Positions 43,369 to 51,495 of a stretch of DNA of 64,000 bases are shown piece by piece. Every line of letters starts with the position of its first letter. Position 1 is the first letter of the stretch. The position numbers and the translations under genes are program-made. This DNA is from an uncultured Bacteroidales bacterium (GTDB taxonomy: Bacteria; Bacteroidota; Bacteroidia; Bacteroidales; UBA932): assembly GCA_947303465.1 (NCBI GenBank), contig CAMYYI010000001.1, positions 62,001-126,000 on the forward strand, in the 5' to 3' direction. The notes under the pieces were generated by a model. The model saw only the letters and a list, made by a program, of their open reading frames with translations. It was not told the origin of the DNA and ran no database searches.

Positions 43369-44035
43369 AGTATGCGGTCCCCTTGGTACCGTTCGGTTTA
43401 GTCCAATTCAATTGTATTGTAATGGTCTCCCCGGCAGTGTCGGGAAGCCCGTTTATATCGAAACACACCAGTCCGTCCGAGTACACATCCTGCGCGTCTG
43501 AGTGGCTGTCCTGACGGAGCTCGAGGATGAACGGATTGGACGGGTCCGGCGCAAACAGGGTGAAATCGTGATGCTGCGGATGTTCCCCCCACCAGGTAAG
43601 ATAGTGGATGGACAGATATCCGTCTTCTACACACGTGTACCCGGAATTCAATACTATTTCCAGCCCGTCCCCTGCGGGAGCCGAAAGAGCCGTAGCGGAG
43701 AACACGCCCTCGTCGAGTGGCTCAATCCAGTCCAGAGTGCATCTGTAAAACTCTCCAGCCATTCCCGGCAAGATGGTCATGGATGCCATGGCCCTCGGAA
43801 AGCCTTCGTACTGGAAAAACCCGGGCAAAAGCTTTAACGCGCCGAACTGCAGATAAACAGCCCCGTCGGCAGTGTTCTTTACTGTAACCAGTCCGGTGGC
43901 GTCTGTAGGTGACATAATCGCAGTATTTCTGTCGGGAGCGTCATATACAGGATCAGCCCGCTCACCCGCAGAACACGAGGCAAGCGACAGGGCCGCCATC
44001 AAGATGATAATGATTGTCAGAATCTGTTTCCTCAT
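43346..44035 (-). CDS. NigD-like lipoprotein
   Basis: The 229-residue product has the signal LMAALSLASC. Its late region (GYLSIHYLTWWGEHPQHHDF, FILELRQDSHSDAQDVYSDG, LVCFDINGLP) follows the pattern of the NigD family of Bacteroidales lipoproteins, two beta-domains of unknown function. It is first in a three-gene overlapping operon with ECF sigma 2 and its anti-sigma/barrel, so it is likely part of the same envelope-sensing system, either as a sensor component or as an autoregulated target. Confidence 0.68.
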   Translation of the reverse strand: MRKQILTIIIILMAALSLASCSAGERADPVYDAPDRNTAIMSPTDATGLVTVKNTADGAVYLQFGALKLLPGFFQYEGFPRAMASMTILPGMAGEFYRCTLDWIEPLDEGVFSATALSAPAGDGLEIVLNSGYTCVEDGYLSIHYLTWWGEHPQHHDFTLFAPDPSNPFILELRQDSHSDAQDVYSDGLVCFDINGLPDTAGETITIQLNWTKPNGTKGTAYFGFKTRE

Positions 44036-44149
44036 TGCGCTTAATAAATCCCATCCTCGGAAAAATCTTGCACATTATGCGAAATATTTTTGAAATGGCA
44101 ATGCAAGAATAAACGATTTGTCGCATTTACCAGACAAAAGGACTTAAAA

Positions 44150-45658
44150 ATGAAAAGATTTTTCAGACTTGTTTTGATTGCAGCATCGCTCTACGGCGTA
44201 TTGGCATGCACAGCTATGGACGGTGGTTATTTCGGATACCCCCAGGCATTAGACAGAATGAACGACGCGGAAGGCTACATAAATGAACCGCCTATGCCCG
44301 GCGACAGTTTCGATGAAATAGTGGAGAACGAGTTCATCAAAGTATCCGAGCAGCCGACATCCACCTTCTCAATAGATGCCGACGGCGCTTCCTATTCATA
44401 TATGAGGCGTTGCCTGAATAGCTATTTCCTCCCCAGCGCCAACTCCGTGCGGACCGAAGAATTCCTCAATTATTTCACCTTCGATTATGCGGAGCCGACT
44501 GGTGGAGAGAGCATCGCCATAAACTCGGAGATTGGCGTATGTCCCTGGAACAAGGAGCATTACCTCCTCCGTCTGGGGCTTAAGGGAAAGAGTGTGGCCG
44601 AGGCCGACATGCCGGTAGCCAATTTTATCCTCCTGATAGATACTTCCGGCTCCATGGCCGGATCCAACCGCATTGATCTGCTTAAGTCCGGCCTCTGCAA
44701 CATGATAGACTACATGAGACCAACGGACCGTATTGCCATAATAACCTATTCCGGTGAGGTGAAGCGTCTTCTCGAGTCTACCCTGGTGAAGGATGCAGAC
44801 AAGATAAAGAAGGCCATCAGGAAGTTGGAGGCCAGCGGCTCCACGTCCGGAGGCGCCGCCATGAAGATGGCGTACGATGAGGCCGTCGAGCATTATATAA
44901 ACGGCGGCAACAACCGCATCATAATGTGCACGGACGGAGACTTCAACGTCGGCGTTACCTCCACCGAGGCTCTCGTGGAGATGGTGGAAAGCTACCTGGA
45001 CAAAGGTATCTACCTGAGCATCATGGGATTTGGCACCGGCAACTATCAGGACTCCAGGATGGAGAACCTGTCCAACCACGGCAACGGCACTTATACCTAT
45101 ATTGACTGTGAAGACGAGATGATGAAGGTCTTTGTGCATGAACGCTCACGCTTCTATTCCGTTGCCAACGACACCAAGTGCCAGGTAACCTTCTTCGACT
45201 GGGTGGACAGCTACCGCCTTATCGGTTACGAGAACCGTGTAATGAACAACGAGGACTTTGAAGACGACAAGAAGGACGCCGGCGAGATAGGTGCAGGGCA
45301 GACCGTTACCGCCCTTTACGAACTCATTCCAGCCGCGGACATGACCCAGAACGCTACTGCAGCCAGCTTCGATGTCCGATACAAAAAGGCGCTGGGCGAG
45401 GAGAGCCGCCTGCTGCATCAGGATATTGGAAAGTACTACCAGGGGGTCACAGAAACGAGCTCAGAGTTCGATTTTGCCGCCGGTGTAGCTGCTTACGCCA
45501 TGATACTCAGGGATTCAAAGTTCAAGGGCTCTGCAGATTATGCCATGGTACAGGACCTGGTCAAGAGAGCCGAGAAGCCCGCAAACAACGTGGATCCGCT
45601 CAAGCTGCGTTCCCAGCTGCTTGAACTTGTAAAGAAGGCATCATCTTGCGACAGATAA
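44150..45658 (+). CDS. VWA-domain lipoprotein (YfbK-like)
   Basis: The ATG at 44150 gives a lipoprotein signal (AASLYGVLAC); the open frame upstream has none. The 502-residue product has an N-terminal domain with TFSIDADGASYSYMRRCLN, typical of YfbK-like proteins, and a von Willebrand A domain (about 155-330) with a complete MIDAS start DTSGSMAGS and the later Thr/Asp in CTDGDFNVG. A DUF3520-like C-terminus follows (FDFAAGVAAYAMILRDS). It probably binds proteins through Mg2+ at the outer membrane. It stands alone between two terminators. Confidence 0.85.
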   Translation: MKRFFRLVLIAASLYGVLACTAMDGGYFGYPQALDRMNDAEGYINEPPMPGDSFDEIVENEFIKVSEQPTSTFSIDADGASYSYMRRCLNSYFLPSANSVRTEEFLNYFTFDYAEPTGGESIAINSEIGVCPWNKEHYLLRLGLKGKSVAEADMPVANFILLIDTSGSMAGSNRIDLLKSGLCNMIDYMRPTDRIAIITYSGEVKRLLESTLVKDADKIKKAIRKLEASGSTSGGAAMKMAYDEAVEHYINGGNNRIIMCTDGDFNVGVTSTEALVEMVESYLDKGIYLSIMGFGTGNYQDSRMENLSNHGNGTYTYIDCEDEMMKVFVHERSRFYSVANDTKCQVTFFDWVDSYRLIGYENRVMNNEDFEDDKKDAGEIGAGQTVTALYELIPAADMTQNATAASFDVRYKKALGEESRLLHQDIGKYYQGVTETSSEFDFAAGVAAYAMILRDSKFKGSADYAMVQDLVKRAEKPANNVDPLKLRSQLLELVKKASSCDR

Positions 45659-45686
45659 TAACGTCCCCAATCTATAGATTGTAGTC

Positions 45687-45725
45687 GAGAGGCTGACCGG
45701 TTTATTGGTTTACGGTCAGCCTCTC
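45687..45725. terminator. Bidirectional terminator between the VWA gene and rsmA
   Basis: GAGAGGCTGACCG (45687-45699) pairs perfectly with CGGTCAGCCTCTC (45713-45725), a 13-base stem between convergent genes. The plus-strand continuation is TTGGTTTATT. Confidence 0.72.
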
Positions 45726-45730
45726 TTGGT

Positions 45731-46699
45731 TTATTCCCCTGCAATCATGCGGGTAAGGGTAACGAAGTCCTCTACGCCGAGGCGCTCGGCCCGGAGGTCG
45801 AGAAGAGATGTTTCGCTGTCGCTCAACATGACAGAAGGATCGCTGGACATGACAGAGGGACTGCCGGACGGAACCTCCGTCCCTTCTGTCATCCTGACCG
45901 AAGGAAGTGAAGGGAAGGATCTCTCCGCCAACAGGGGTCTGAGGGCGTTACGGAGGGTCTTGCGGCGCTGGTTGAAGGCCGTCTTCACCACAGTCTTGAA
46001 CAGCTTTTCGTCACAACCGAGCTCGGTTCGGGAGTTGCGGGTGAGCCGTATCACGGCAGAGTGCACCTTGGGCGGCGGAGCGAAAGCTCCCGGTCCCACC
46101 GTAAAGCAGTACTCGATATCGTACCAAGCCTGCAGCAGCACGCTCAGGATGCCGTAAGTCTTGCTCCCCGGCTTCTCGGCTATGCGTTCGGCCACCTCTT
46201 TCTGTATCATGCAGACAACCTCCGGAACGCGGTCTTTATCGTCCAGTATCTTGAAAAAAATCTGCGAAGAGATGTTGTAAGGGAAGTTACCGATTATGCA
46301 ATATGGACCCTGGAACACGCGGTTCATGTCGAGGCGCAGGTAGTCTGCCTGAAGCAGACGGCCCTGCATCCCCGGGAAGTGCGTCAGGAGGTATTCCACC
46401 GATTCGCCGTCCACTTCCACCGCCCTGAGGTCGATGTCCGGTCGCTGCAATAGGTATTGTGTCAATACGCCCATGCCGGGGCCGATTTCCAGTACTTGCG
46501 TCCTGGAGGCTAATTCGCTATCCTTCAGACCGTTACCGCTTTTGCCTGCATCAATTTCCTTGCAGGCAAAATCAGTAAATGACTGAGAACCAGATGGTTG
46601 GGCGCCAGCCATCAGCGCACCGACGATGCGGCGGGCGATAGACTGGTCCGTCAGAAAGTGTTGCCCGAGGGCCTTTTTAGCTCGAACTTCCATATTCAT
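45731..46699 (-). CDS. rsmA: 16S rRNA dimethyladenosine transferase with two extra inserts
   Basis: The 322-residue protein dimethylates two adjacent adenines near the 3' end of 16S rRNA. KALGQHFLTD, the SAM motif VLEIGPGMGVLT, the catalytic GNFPYNISSQIFF and FNQRRKTLRNAL are all present. Compared with the usual protein of about 260-270 residues it is longer. Residues about 31-66 (AGAQPSGSQSFTDFACKE...) separate helix 1 from the SAM motif, and about 273-300 (RMTEGTEVPSGSP...) precede RAERLGVEDF. Both extra stretches are encoded by palindromic or repetitive DNA and keep frame. It lies downstream of mrp. Confidence 0.92.
   Translation of the reverse strand: MNMEVRAKKALGQHFLTDQSIARRIVGALMAGAQPSGSQSFTDFACKEIDAGKSGNGLKDSELASRTQVLEIGPGMGVLTQYLLQRPDIDLRAVEVDGESVEYLLTHFPGMQGRLLQADYLRLDMNRVFQGPYCIIGNFPYNISSQIFFKILDDKDRVPEVVCMIQKEVAERIAEKPGSKTYGILSVLLQAWYDIEYCFTVGPGAFAPPPKVHSAVIRLTRNSRTELGCDEKLFKTVVKTAFNQRRKTLRNALRPLLAERSFPSLPSVRMTEGTEVPSGSPSVMSSDPSVMLSDSETSLLDLRAERLGVEDFVTLTRMIAGE
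45808..45935. repeat. Repeat cluster inside rsmA (second insert)
   Basis: Units related to CATGACAGAAGGATCG, CATGACAGAGGGACTG and CTGTCATCCTGACCGAAGG follow one another. The ATGACAGA core and its inverse TGTCATCC match elements found in rnfB and between genes. Confidence 0.7.
46540..46571. repeat. Palindrome inside rsmA (first insert)
   Basis: TTTTGCCTGCA (46540-46550) pairs perfectly with TGCAGGCAAAA (46561-46571). It lies within the part of rsmA that encodes extra residues absent from normal RsmA. Confidence 0.72.
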
Positions 46700-46707
46700 T
46701 TCGTTTG

Positions 46708-46837
46708 CTGGCTAGAGGGGGCTCCCTTGAGGAACCGTGTCCACCCTCGGACGCGTTAGAGGGAGGGGCCCACAAGCGGAGCGCAGTGGGAGGGATGAGC
46801 GAAGCGAAGTTCTCTCAAGGGAGCCCCCTCCAGCCAG
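46708..46837. repeat. Long inverted-repeat element between mrp and rsmA
   Basis: Arms of 24 bases (46708-46731 and 46814-46837, one mismatch, core GAGGGGGCTCCCTTGAG) enclose 82 bases with a further GAGCGCAGTGGGAGGGATGAGCGAAGCGAAG. It fills the whole gap between two co-directional genes and would form a stable stem in the transcript. Confidence 0.82.
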
Positions 46838-46841
46838 CCGG

Positions 46842-47978
46842 TCATCCAAGTTTGTCTGCAAATCGGGAGGCGAGGTCAAGGAAGGCAGCTGCATCGGGGC
46901 GGGTGCCGAGGGCCGCGGGCTCGCCGGCATCCCCGCTCTCGCGGATACTCTGCACCAGCGGAATACGCCCCAGTAGCTCTATCCCAAGATCCTCCGCCAT
47001 GCGCGCACCCCCGTCACGTCCAAAAATGTAATACTTCTCGTCCGGATGCTCCGCCGGAGTGAACCAGGCCATGTTCTCAATCAGGCCGAAAATGGGCCTG
47101 TTGATATTGGGGTTGCGGAACATCGCCGCCCCCTTCTCCACATCCGCCAGAGCGACCTCCTGCGGCGTAGTAACCAGGAGCGCGCCCTCCATCGGCACCT
47201 CCTGCAGCAGGCTGATATGGATGTCGCCGGTTCCGGGAGGCATATCCACCAGCAAGAAGTCCAGCGGCCCCCACTTGACCTGCAGAATCATCTGCTTGAG
47301 GGCGTTGGTAGCCATGGGCCCGCGCCAGATCAGCGCCTGCCCGCGTTCCGCAAAGTAACCGATACTCATCCACTTGACCCCGTATTTCTCCAACGGAACG
47401 ATGAGTTCGCGGCCATCGACCTCCTCCGCCATGGGCTGCGCGCCCTCCGTACCCGTCATCAGCGGCACAGAGGGGCCATATACATCGGCGTCGGCCAGTC
47501 CCACCTTGTACCCCAGGCGTGCCAGGGCGCAGGCAAGATTCACGGCCACGGTGCTCTTTCCCACTCCGCCCTTGCCGGATGCAACACCGACTATATGGCG
47601 CACGTTGCGAAGGCACTCCGTGTCGAACTCCAGACCCTTCTTCTTGGGGGCGGCATCTTCCAGCACCACCGTCTCCACGATGGGATCTTTTACTCCACCA
47701 CGGATGAGAGCGGCGCGGGTGGCACCAATTAAATACTCCGCCAGCGGGTCGCGCCGCTTGGCAAAGCCAAGCGTCACGACAGCTGACGCTATCGGACTAT
47801 TATCCCCCTGCACCCCCAGGGGACGGGGGGCGTTCCCCCCGACACCCCCCTGGTCGCTTCGCTCCGGAACATTTTCGACCGTTACCTTCTGAACCATCCC
47901 GAGCTCCACGATATCCTTATCCCCCTTGCCGGGGTGACGGACCTCGCGCAGCAACGCAAGTATCTCATTCTCAGTCAT
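46842..47978 (-). CDS. Mrp/NBP35-type Fe-S cluster carrier ATPase with insert
   Basis: The 378-residue protein has an N-terminal MIP18-like domain (about 1-115) and a deviant Walker A ATPase VASGKGGVGKSTVAVNLA, GLADADVYGPS, and VDMPPGTGDIHISL. Mrp proteins hold and pass on iron-sulfur clusters; the CxxC is not evident here. In the N-terminal domain, residues about 37-58 (PERSDQGGVGGNAPRPLGVQ) are not part of the normal MIP18 fold and are encoded by a very GC-rich palindrome. It overlaps the S46 peptidase gene and precedes rsmA. Confidence 0.9.
   Translation of the reverse strand: MTENEILALLREVRHPGKGDKDIVELGMVQKVTVENVPERSDQGGVGGNAPRPLGVQGDNSPIASAVVTLGFAKRRDPLAEYLIGATRAALIRGGVKDPIVETVVLEDAAPKKKGLEFDTECLRNVRHIVGVASGKGGVGKSTVAVNLACALARLGYKVGLADADVYGPSVPLMTGTEGAQPMAEEVDGRELIVPLEKYGVKWMSIGYFAERGQALIWRGPMATNALKQMILQVKWGPLDFLLVDMPPGTGDIHISLLQEVPMEGALLVTTPQEVALADVEKGAAMFRNPNINRPIFGLIENMAWFTPAEHPDEKYYIFGRDGGARMAEDLGIELLGRIPLVQSIRESGDAGEPAALGTRPDAAAFLDLASRFADKLG
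47799..47872. repeat. GC-rich palindromic element inside mrp
   Basis: GGGGGG-CGTT-CCCCCC (47825-47840) is nested within CCAGGGG...CCCCTGG (47816-47853), followed by TCGCTTCGCTCCGGAAC. It encodes the extra segment of the Mrp N-terminal domain in frame. Confidence 0.72.
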
Positions 47979-50086
47979 CAGCGCACAAGATTCATTTCGT
48001 CCAGCAGATAGCCGGCACCGCCAAACTTATCTATCATAAGGAGCACGTAACGAATGTCTACGCAGATGCATCTCTGGAGCTGCGGCTCGAACATCACGTC
48101 GCTGCTCATGGCTTCCCAGTTACCGTCGAACGCAAGACCTATCAGGTTGCCGTCGGCATCCATTACGGGACTGCCGGAGTTGCCGCCGGTGATGTCCAGG
48201 TTGGTGAGGAAACAGGTCACAAGTTCACCGTCGGCATTGGCATACTGGCCATAGTCGCGGGTCTGGTAAATCTCTTTCAGGCGGGCGGGCACACGGAACT
48301 CATAGTTGTCCGGATCTTCCTTCTCCATCACGCCCTTAAGGGTTGTGTAGTGCTTATACAGCACACCGTCCTTTGGCTCGTAACTCTTTACGGTTCCGTA
48401 AGTTAAGCGACATGTCATGTTGGCGTCCGGGTAAGACGGCTCGCCGGCCTTCCACTCGAGCAGGCTGGCGGCATAATCCTTCATGGCGCCGGCAAGACCA
48501 ACACGGGAAGACATAATCTTGTCCCTCATGGGGGCCATCGCAGCCATTATGGCATCTCCCAGCTGCACCGCCGGATCGGCATTCAGCAGTTTATCCGTAA
48601 TCGGCTTGGCGGAGAGCTTCTCCTCCGAGGTGAAGATGCTCTTCTTGAACATGTTGTCCACGAACTTGCGGGTGTCGGTCTTCAGAAGGGACTTGCCTGC
48701 CACGGAAACGGCATCTTCCGGTGCCACATTGGCCTTGTAGAAGTCTATCAGCGCAACTGCCACGTCGCGGTCAACGGAAGCATCGTAATCTTTATACTGC
48801 CGACGGAGCATCTCCATGGCCTTGTCCATCGCCTCCTGTTCATTGATCTCTGCCCCGGGATTCTGGGCCTTGGAGCCGCGTACCATCTGGATGCTGCGGC
48901 TCATGGTAAGGGCAAAATTCACCAGTTCTATGCGTCCGAGGCTCTCCTGCAGCAGGGTCGCACTCCTGTTGACTCCGGAATTGGCGGATACGTTCTCCGC
49001 AATCTTGTCGATAGCGCCGCCATACGCTTCCTTGCGTCCTGGGTCTGCTGCAATCCAGGCTTCGAGCTCCTGCTCCTTCTGCTTCTCGCGCGGGATGATC
49101 TGCAGGGCCTCGAAAGCCTCCTTCATGCCTATCCACTTCTTCCAGCCGTTAGACGAGCCGGAATACTTGCTGGCATACTGCAGGGACACTTTTTCGTCGG
49201 CACGCATGGCCTTCCAGAGTACGTCCTGGCGCACGCCGCGGGCGGCAATGCGTATGTTGTTGGTCTCCAGCATGTCCTCCAGCTGGGCTGCAGTCTGGAA
49301 GCGCTGGGTGCTGCCGGGATAACCCATAATCATGGCGAAATCGCCCTCCTGCACGCCCTTGAGCGATACTCCGAGGAACTGGCGCGGCACCATGGGAACA
49401 TTGTCCGGAGAATAGTCGGCAGGCTCGTTGTCCTTGCCGGCATATACGCGGAAGGTAGAGAAATCGCAGGTATGGCGGGGCCACATCCAGTTGTCCGTGT
49501 CGCCTCCGAACTTGCCGGCAGATGCCGGAGGAGCGCCCACAAAACGCACGTCGCGGTACACCTTGGAGACTATCATGTACTGAACGTTCTCGTTGTAGAA
49601 GCTGACTATGCGCACCTGGCAGTTGGGGTTGGCCTTTTGTGCGGCAGCGATGAGCGCCTGCCTGGAGGCACCGGAGGCAAGGGTGTCGGTGACGTCCGTC
49701 ATGCTCTGGAGGAAGCGGACGGTGAGCCCCGGAACGGGCAGCTCTTCCTCACGGGACTTGGCCCAGTAGCCGTCTTCCAGATAGTTATGCTCTGTTGTGG
49801 AGAGGGCCTGGATGCTGCCGTAGCCGCAATGATGATTGGTCAGCAGCAAACTGGAACCGGATACTATTTCTCCGGTACAGCCGCCTCCGAACTGAACTAT
49901 TGCGTCCTTGATGGAGGAATTGTTGATACTGTAAATCTGCTCCGGAGTGAGGCGGGAGCCGAGATTGCGCATGGCGTCGGCGTTCATCTTTTCCAGGAGC
50001 GGCAGGAGCCACATGCCCTCGTCTGCCCGCATACTTACGGGAAGGAGCAGCATAGCGCTTGCGATAGCGATAATGAGTCGTTTCAT
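47978..50086 (-). CDS. S46-family dipeptidyl-peptidase (DPP7-like)
   Basis: The 702-residue protein has a signal peptide and the S46 double-barrel protease. Catalytic His is in LLTNHHCGYG (about 85-86), Asp in GGDTDNWMWPRH (about 198) and Ser in TGGNSGSPV (about 640). The residue 18 positions after the Ser, in LAFDGNW, is Gly; DPP7 has Gly there and DPP11 has Arg. It should therefore release dipeptides with a hydrophobic or broad P1 residue rather than Asp/Glu. It acts in the periplasm in peptide feeding. It lies 2 bases after rnhB and overlaps mrp. Confidence 0.92.
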   Translation of the reverse strand: MKRLIIAIASAMLLLPVSMRADEGMWLLPLLEKMNADAMRNLGSRLTPEQIYSINNSSIKDAIVQFGGGCTGEIVSGSSLLLTNHHCGYGSIQALSTTEHNYLEDGYWAKSREEELPVPGLTVRFLQSMTDVTDTLASGASRQALIAAAQKANPNCQVRIVSFYNENVQYMIVSKVYRDVRFVGAPPASAGKFGGDTDNWMWPRHTCDFSTFRVYAGKDNEPADYSPDNVPMVPRQFLGVSLKGVQEGDFAMIMGYPGSTQRFQTAAQLEDMLETNNIRIAARGVRQDVLWKAMRADEKVSLQYASKYSGSSNGWKKWIGMKEAFEALQIIPREKQKEQELEAWIAADPGRKEAYGGAIDKIAENVSANSGVNRSATLLQESLGRIELVNFALTMSRSIQMVRGSKAQNPGAEINEQEAMDKAMEMLRRQYKDYDASVDRDVAVALIDFYKANVAPEDAVSVAGKSLLKTDTRKFVDNMFKKSIFTSEEKLSAKPITDKLLNADPAVQLGDAIMAAMAPMRDKIMSSRVGLAGAMKDYAASLLEWKAGEPSYPDANMTCRLTYGTVKSYEPKDGVLYKHYTTLKGVMEKEDPDNYEFRVPARLKEIYQTRDYGQYANADGELVTCFLTNLDITGGNSGSPVMDADGNLIGLAFDGNWEAMSSDVMFEPQLQRCICVDIRYVLLMIDKFGGAGYLLDEMNLVR

Positions 50087-50088
50087 AT

Positions 50089-50700
50089 TCAGAATAATGT
50101 TGGTTCCAGTTCTTTCGGATGGAAGGATTTACGATGCTCGGGAGTATAACCGTAACGTTTTATGGCCTCTATGTGCTCCGGAGTTGGGTAGCCGGCATTA
50201 TGGTCCCAGCCATACTCCGGATACTGACGGGCAAGCTGGCACATGCGTTCGTCCCGCCAGGTCTTGGCGAGCACTGAGGCGGCGGCAATACTGGCGTAAG
50301 TGGCATCCCCGTGCACTACGGTCCGGTACTGATAGCCCTCCAAAGGGATGAACCTGTTGCCATCTATCAACAGGAAATCCGGCTTGATTTTCAAGGACTT
50401 GACAGCTCTATGCATGCCGGTTATACTGGCCTTGAGTATGTTTATGCGGTCAATCTCTTCCGCCTCTACGGCCACCACGGCCCATGCGAGCGCTTCAGCT
50501 TCTATGATGGGGCGAAGGGTCTCGCGGGCCTTGCGGCTCATCTGCTTGGAGTCGTTCAGCAGGGGATGATGGAAATCCTGGGGAAGGATTACGGCGGCGG
50601 CATAAACCGGCCCGGCCAGAGGGCCTCGGCCAGCCTCGTCACACCCGGCCTCCAGACGCCCGGGCTCCATGTATGGAAGCAAAGAAACTATTCGCTGCAT
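50089..50700 (-). CDS. rnhB: Ribonuclease HII
   Basis: The ATG at 50700 was preferred to a TTG at 50709 that would lie inside the promoter. The 203-residue protein has GCDEAGRGPLAGPV with the catalytic Asp-Glu pair, LLNDSKQMS, LIDGNRFIP and AKTWRDERMC. It cuts at ribonucleotides in DNA. It heads a series with the S46 peptidase and mrp. Confidence 0.93.
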   Translation of the reverse strand: MQRIVSLLPYMEPGRLEAGCDEAGRGPLAGPVYAAAVILPQDFHHPLLNDSKQMSRKARETLRPIIEAEALAWAVVAVEAEEIDRINILKASITGMHRAVKSLKIKPDFLLIDGNRFIPLEGYQYRTVVHGDATYASIAAASVLAKTWRDERMCQLARQYPEYGWDHNAGYPTPEHIEAIKRYGYTPEHRKSFHPKELEPTLF

Positions 50701-50706
50701 GTTTCG

Positions 50707-50714
50707 CAAATATA
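50707..50714 (-). promoter_or_regulatory. -7 box of the rnhB operon
   Basis: Minus-strand TATATTTG ends six bases before the ATG, implying a nearly leaderless transcript. Confidence 0.5.
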
Positions 50715-50750
50715 CTTAGAAAAGCTGAAACAGGCAACGGAGCAGGATAA

Positions 50751-51068
50751 TCAGGGCCGTTTTTTGAGAATGGCGTCCAATTTGTCCGAGATGGCGTCTA
50801 TTTTGGATTCCACGGCTTCCAGGCGGTCTTCAAGAACGCCGGACTGGAGATAACCAGCGGTAAGCTGAGAGCCGTCGAGCAGAATCTCCTCTTCGGTGAG
50901 GCCGATAGCCTTTGCGAAACGGGTCATGCTCTTGGCGAACAGCCTGGTTTTGCCAAGCTCGAAATTGCTGTAAGTGGAACGCTCTATGCCCATGAGGTCC
51001 GCCATTACGTCCTGGGAATAGCCGAGCCGCTCCCTCACCCTGCGAATATTTTCATGAAATTTATCCAT
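50751..51068 (-). CDS. XRE-family helix-turn-helix regulator
   Basis: The 105-residue protein has an N-terminal HTH (RVRERLGYSQDVMADLMGIERSTYSNFELGKT) and a C-terminal coiled coil (LEDRLEAVESKIDAISDKLDAIL) likely for dimerisation. It resembles housekeeping XRE regulators rather than phage repressors. It is divergent from the small gene at 51264; its targets are unknown. Confidence 0.83.
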   Translation of the reverse strand: MDKFHENIRRVRERLGYSQDVMADLMGIERSTYSNFELGKTRLFAKSMTRFAKAIGLTEEEILLDGSQLTAGYLQSGVLEDRLEAVESKIDAISDKLDAILKKRP

Positions 51069-51263
51069 AATCGCACTCCGGGAGCAAAATTAAGCTTAAG
51101 ACACGGCTTATACCATAGCGTTTTTATGGACATTTTTCTATAAAAATCATACAAAATTCGAAAAAATCGTAAAAAAGATTCTTTTACCCCCATTTTTACC
51201 CCCGCAAAAACGTTGCAAAATCCGCCACAAGTGTCCAACTTTACCAGACAAAAACAGAGAATT

Positions 51264-51452
51264 ATGAAAGACAATACCTACACAAGATTCGCAATTCTCC
51301 TCGAGAGCGGAGAGTTCGACAGCTACGCAGCCATATGCCGGAAGCTCAGAGTATGCCCGGACGACCTGGACGAAACCCTGATGGCGGAACTGGGATACAC
51401 CGGCGAGCAAGTGTTCAATTATTATTTTGGTAATCGGTGTAAAAATTATTAG
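51264..51452 (+). CDS. Small conserved-looking protein upstream of EF-G2
   Basis: The 62-residue product (MKDNTYTRFAILLESGEFDS start) has a helical pattern SYAAICRKLRVCPDDLDETL resembling a degenerate helix-turn-helix. The ATG at 51264 was preferred because the upstream frame carries no start that fits. I believe related short proteins occur in other Bacteroidales but cannot confirm this here. It could bind DNA. The stop lies within the -7 region of the EF-G2 promoter. Confidence 0.6.
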   Translation: MKDNTYTRFAILLESGEFDSYAAICRKLRVCPDDLDETLMAELGYTGEQVFNYYFGNRCKNY

Positions 51453-51457
51453 ATTTG
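51427..51457 (+). promoter_or_regulatory. Promoter of EF-G2
   Basis: TTG (51427-51429) is followed after 20 bases by TAGATTTG (51450-51457). The transcript would start near 51464, about 30 bases before the ATG. Confidence 0.66.
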
Positions 51458-51495
51458 CAGGCTACTGTGAAAATAATTAACAACACCAGATACAA

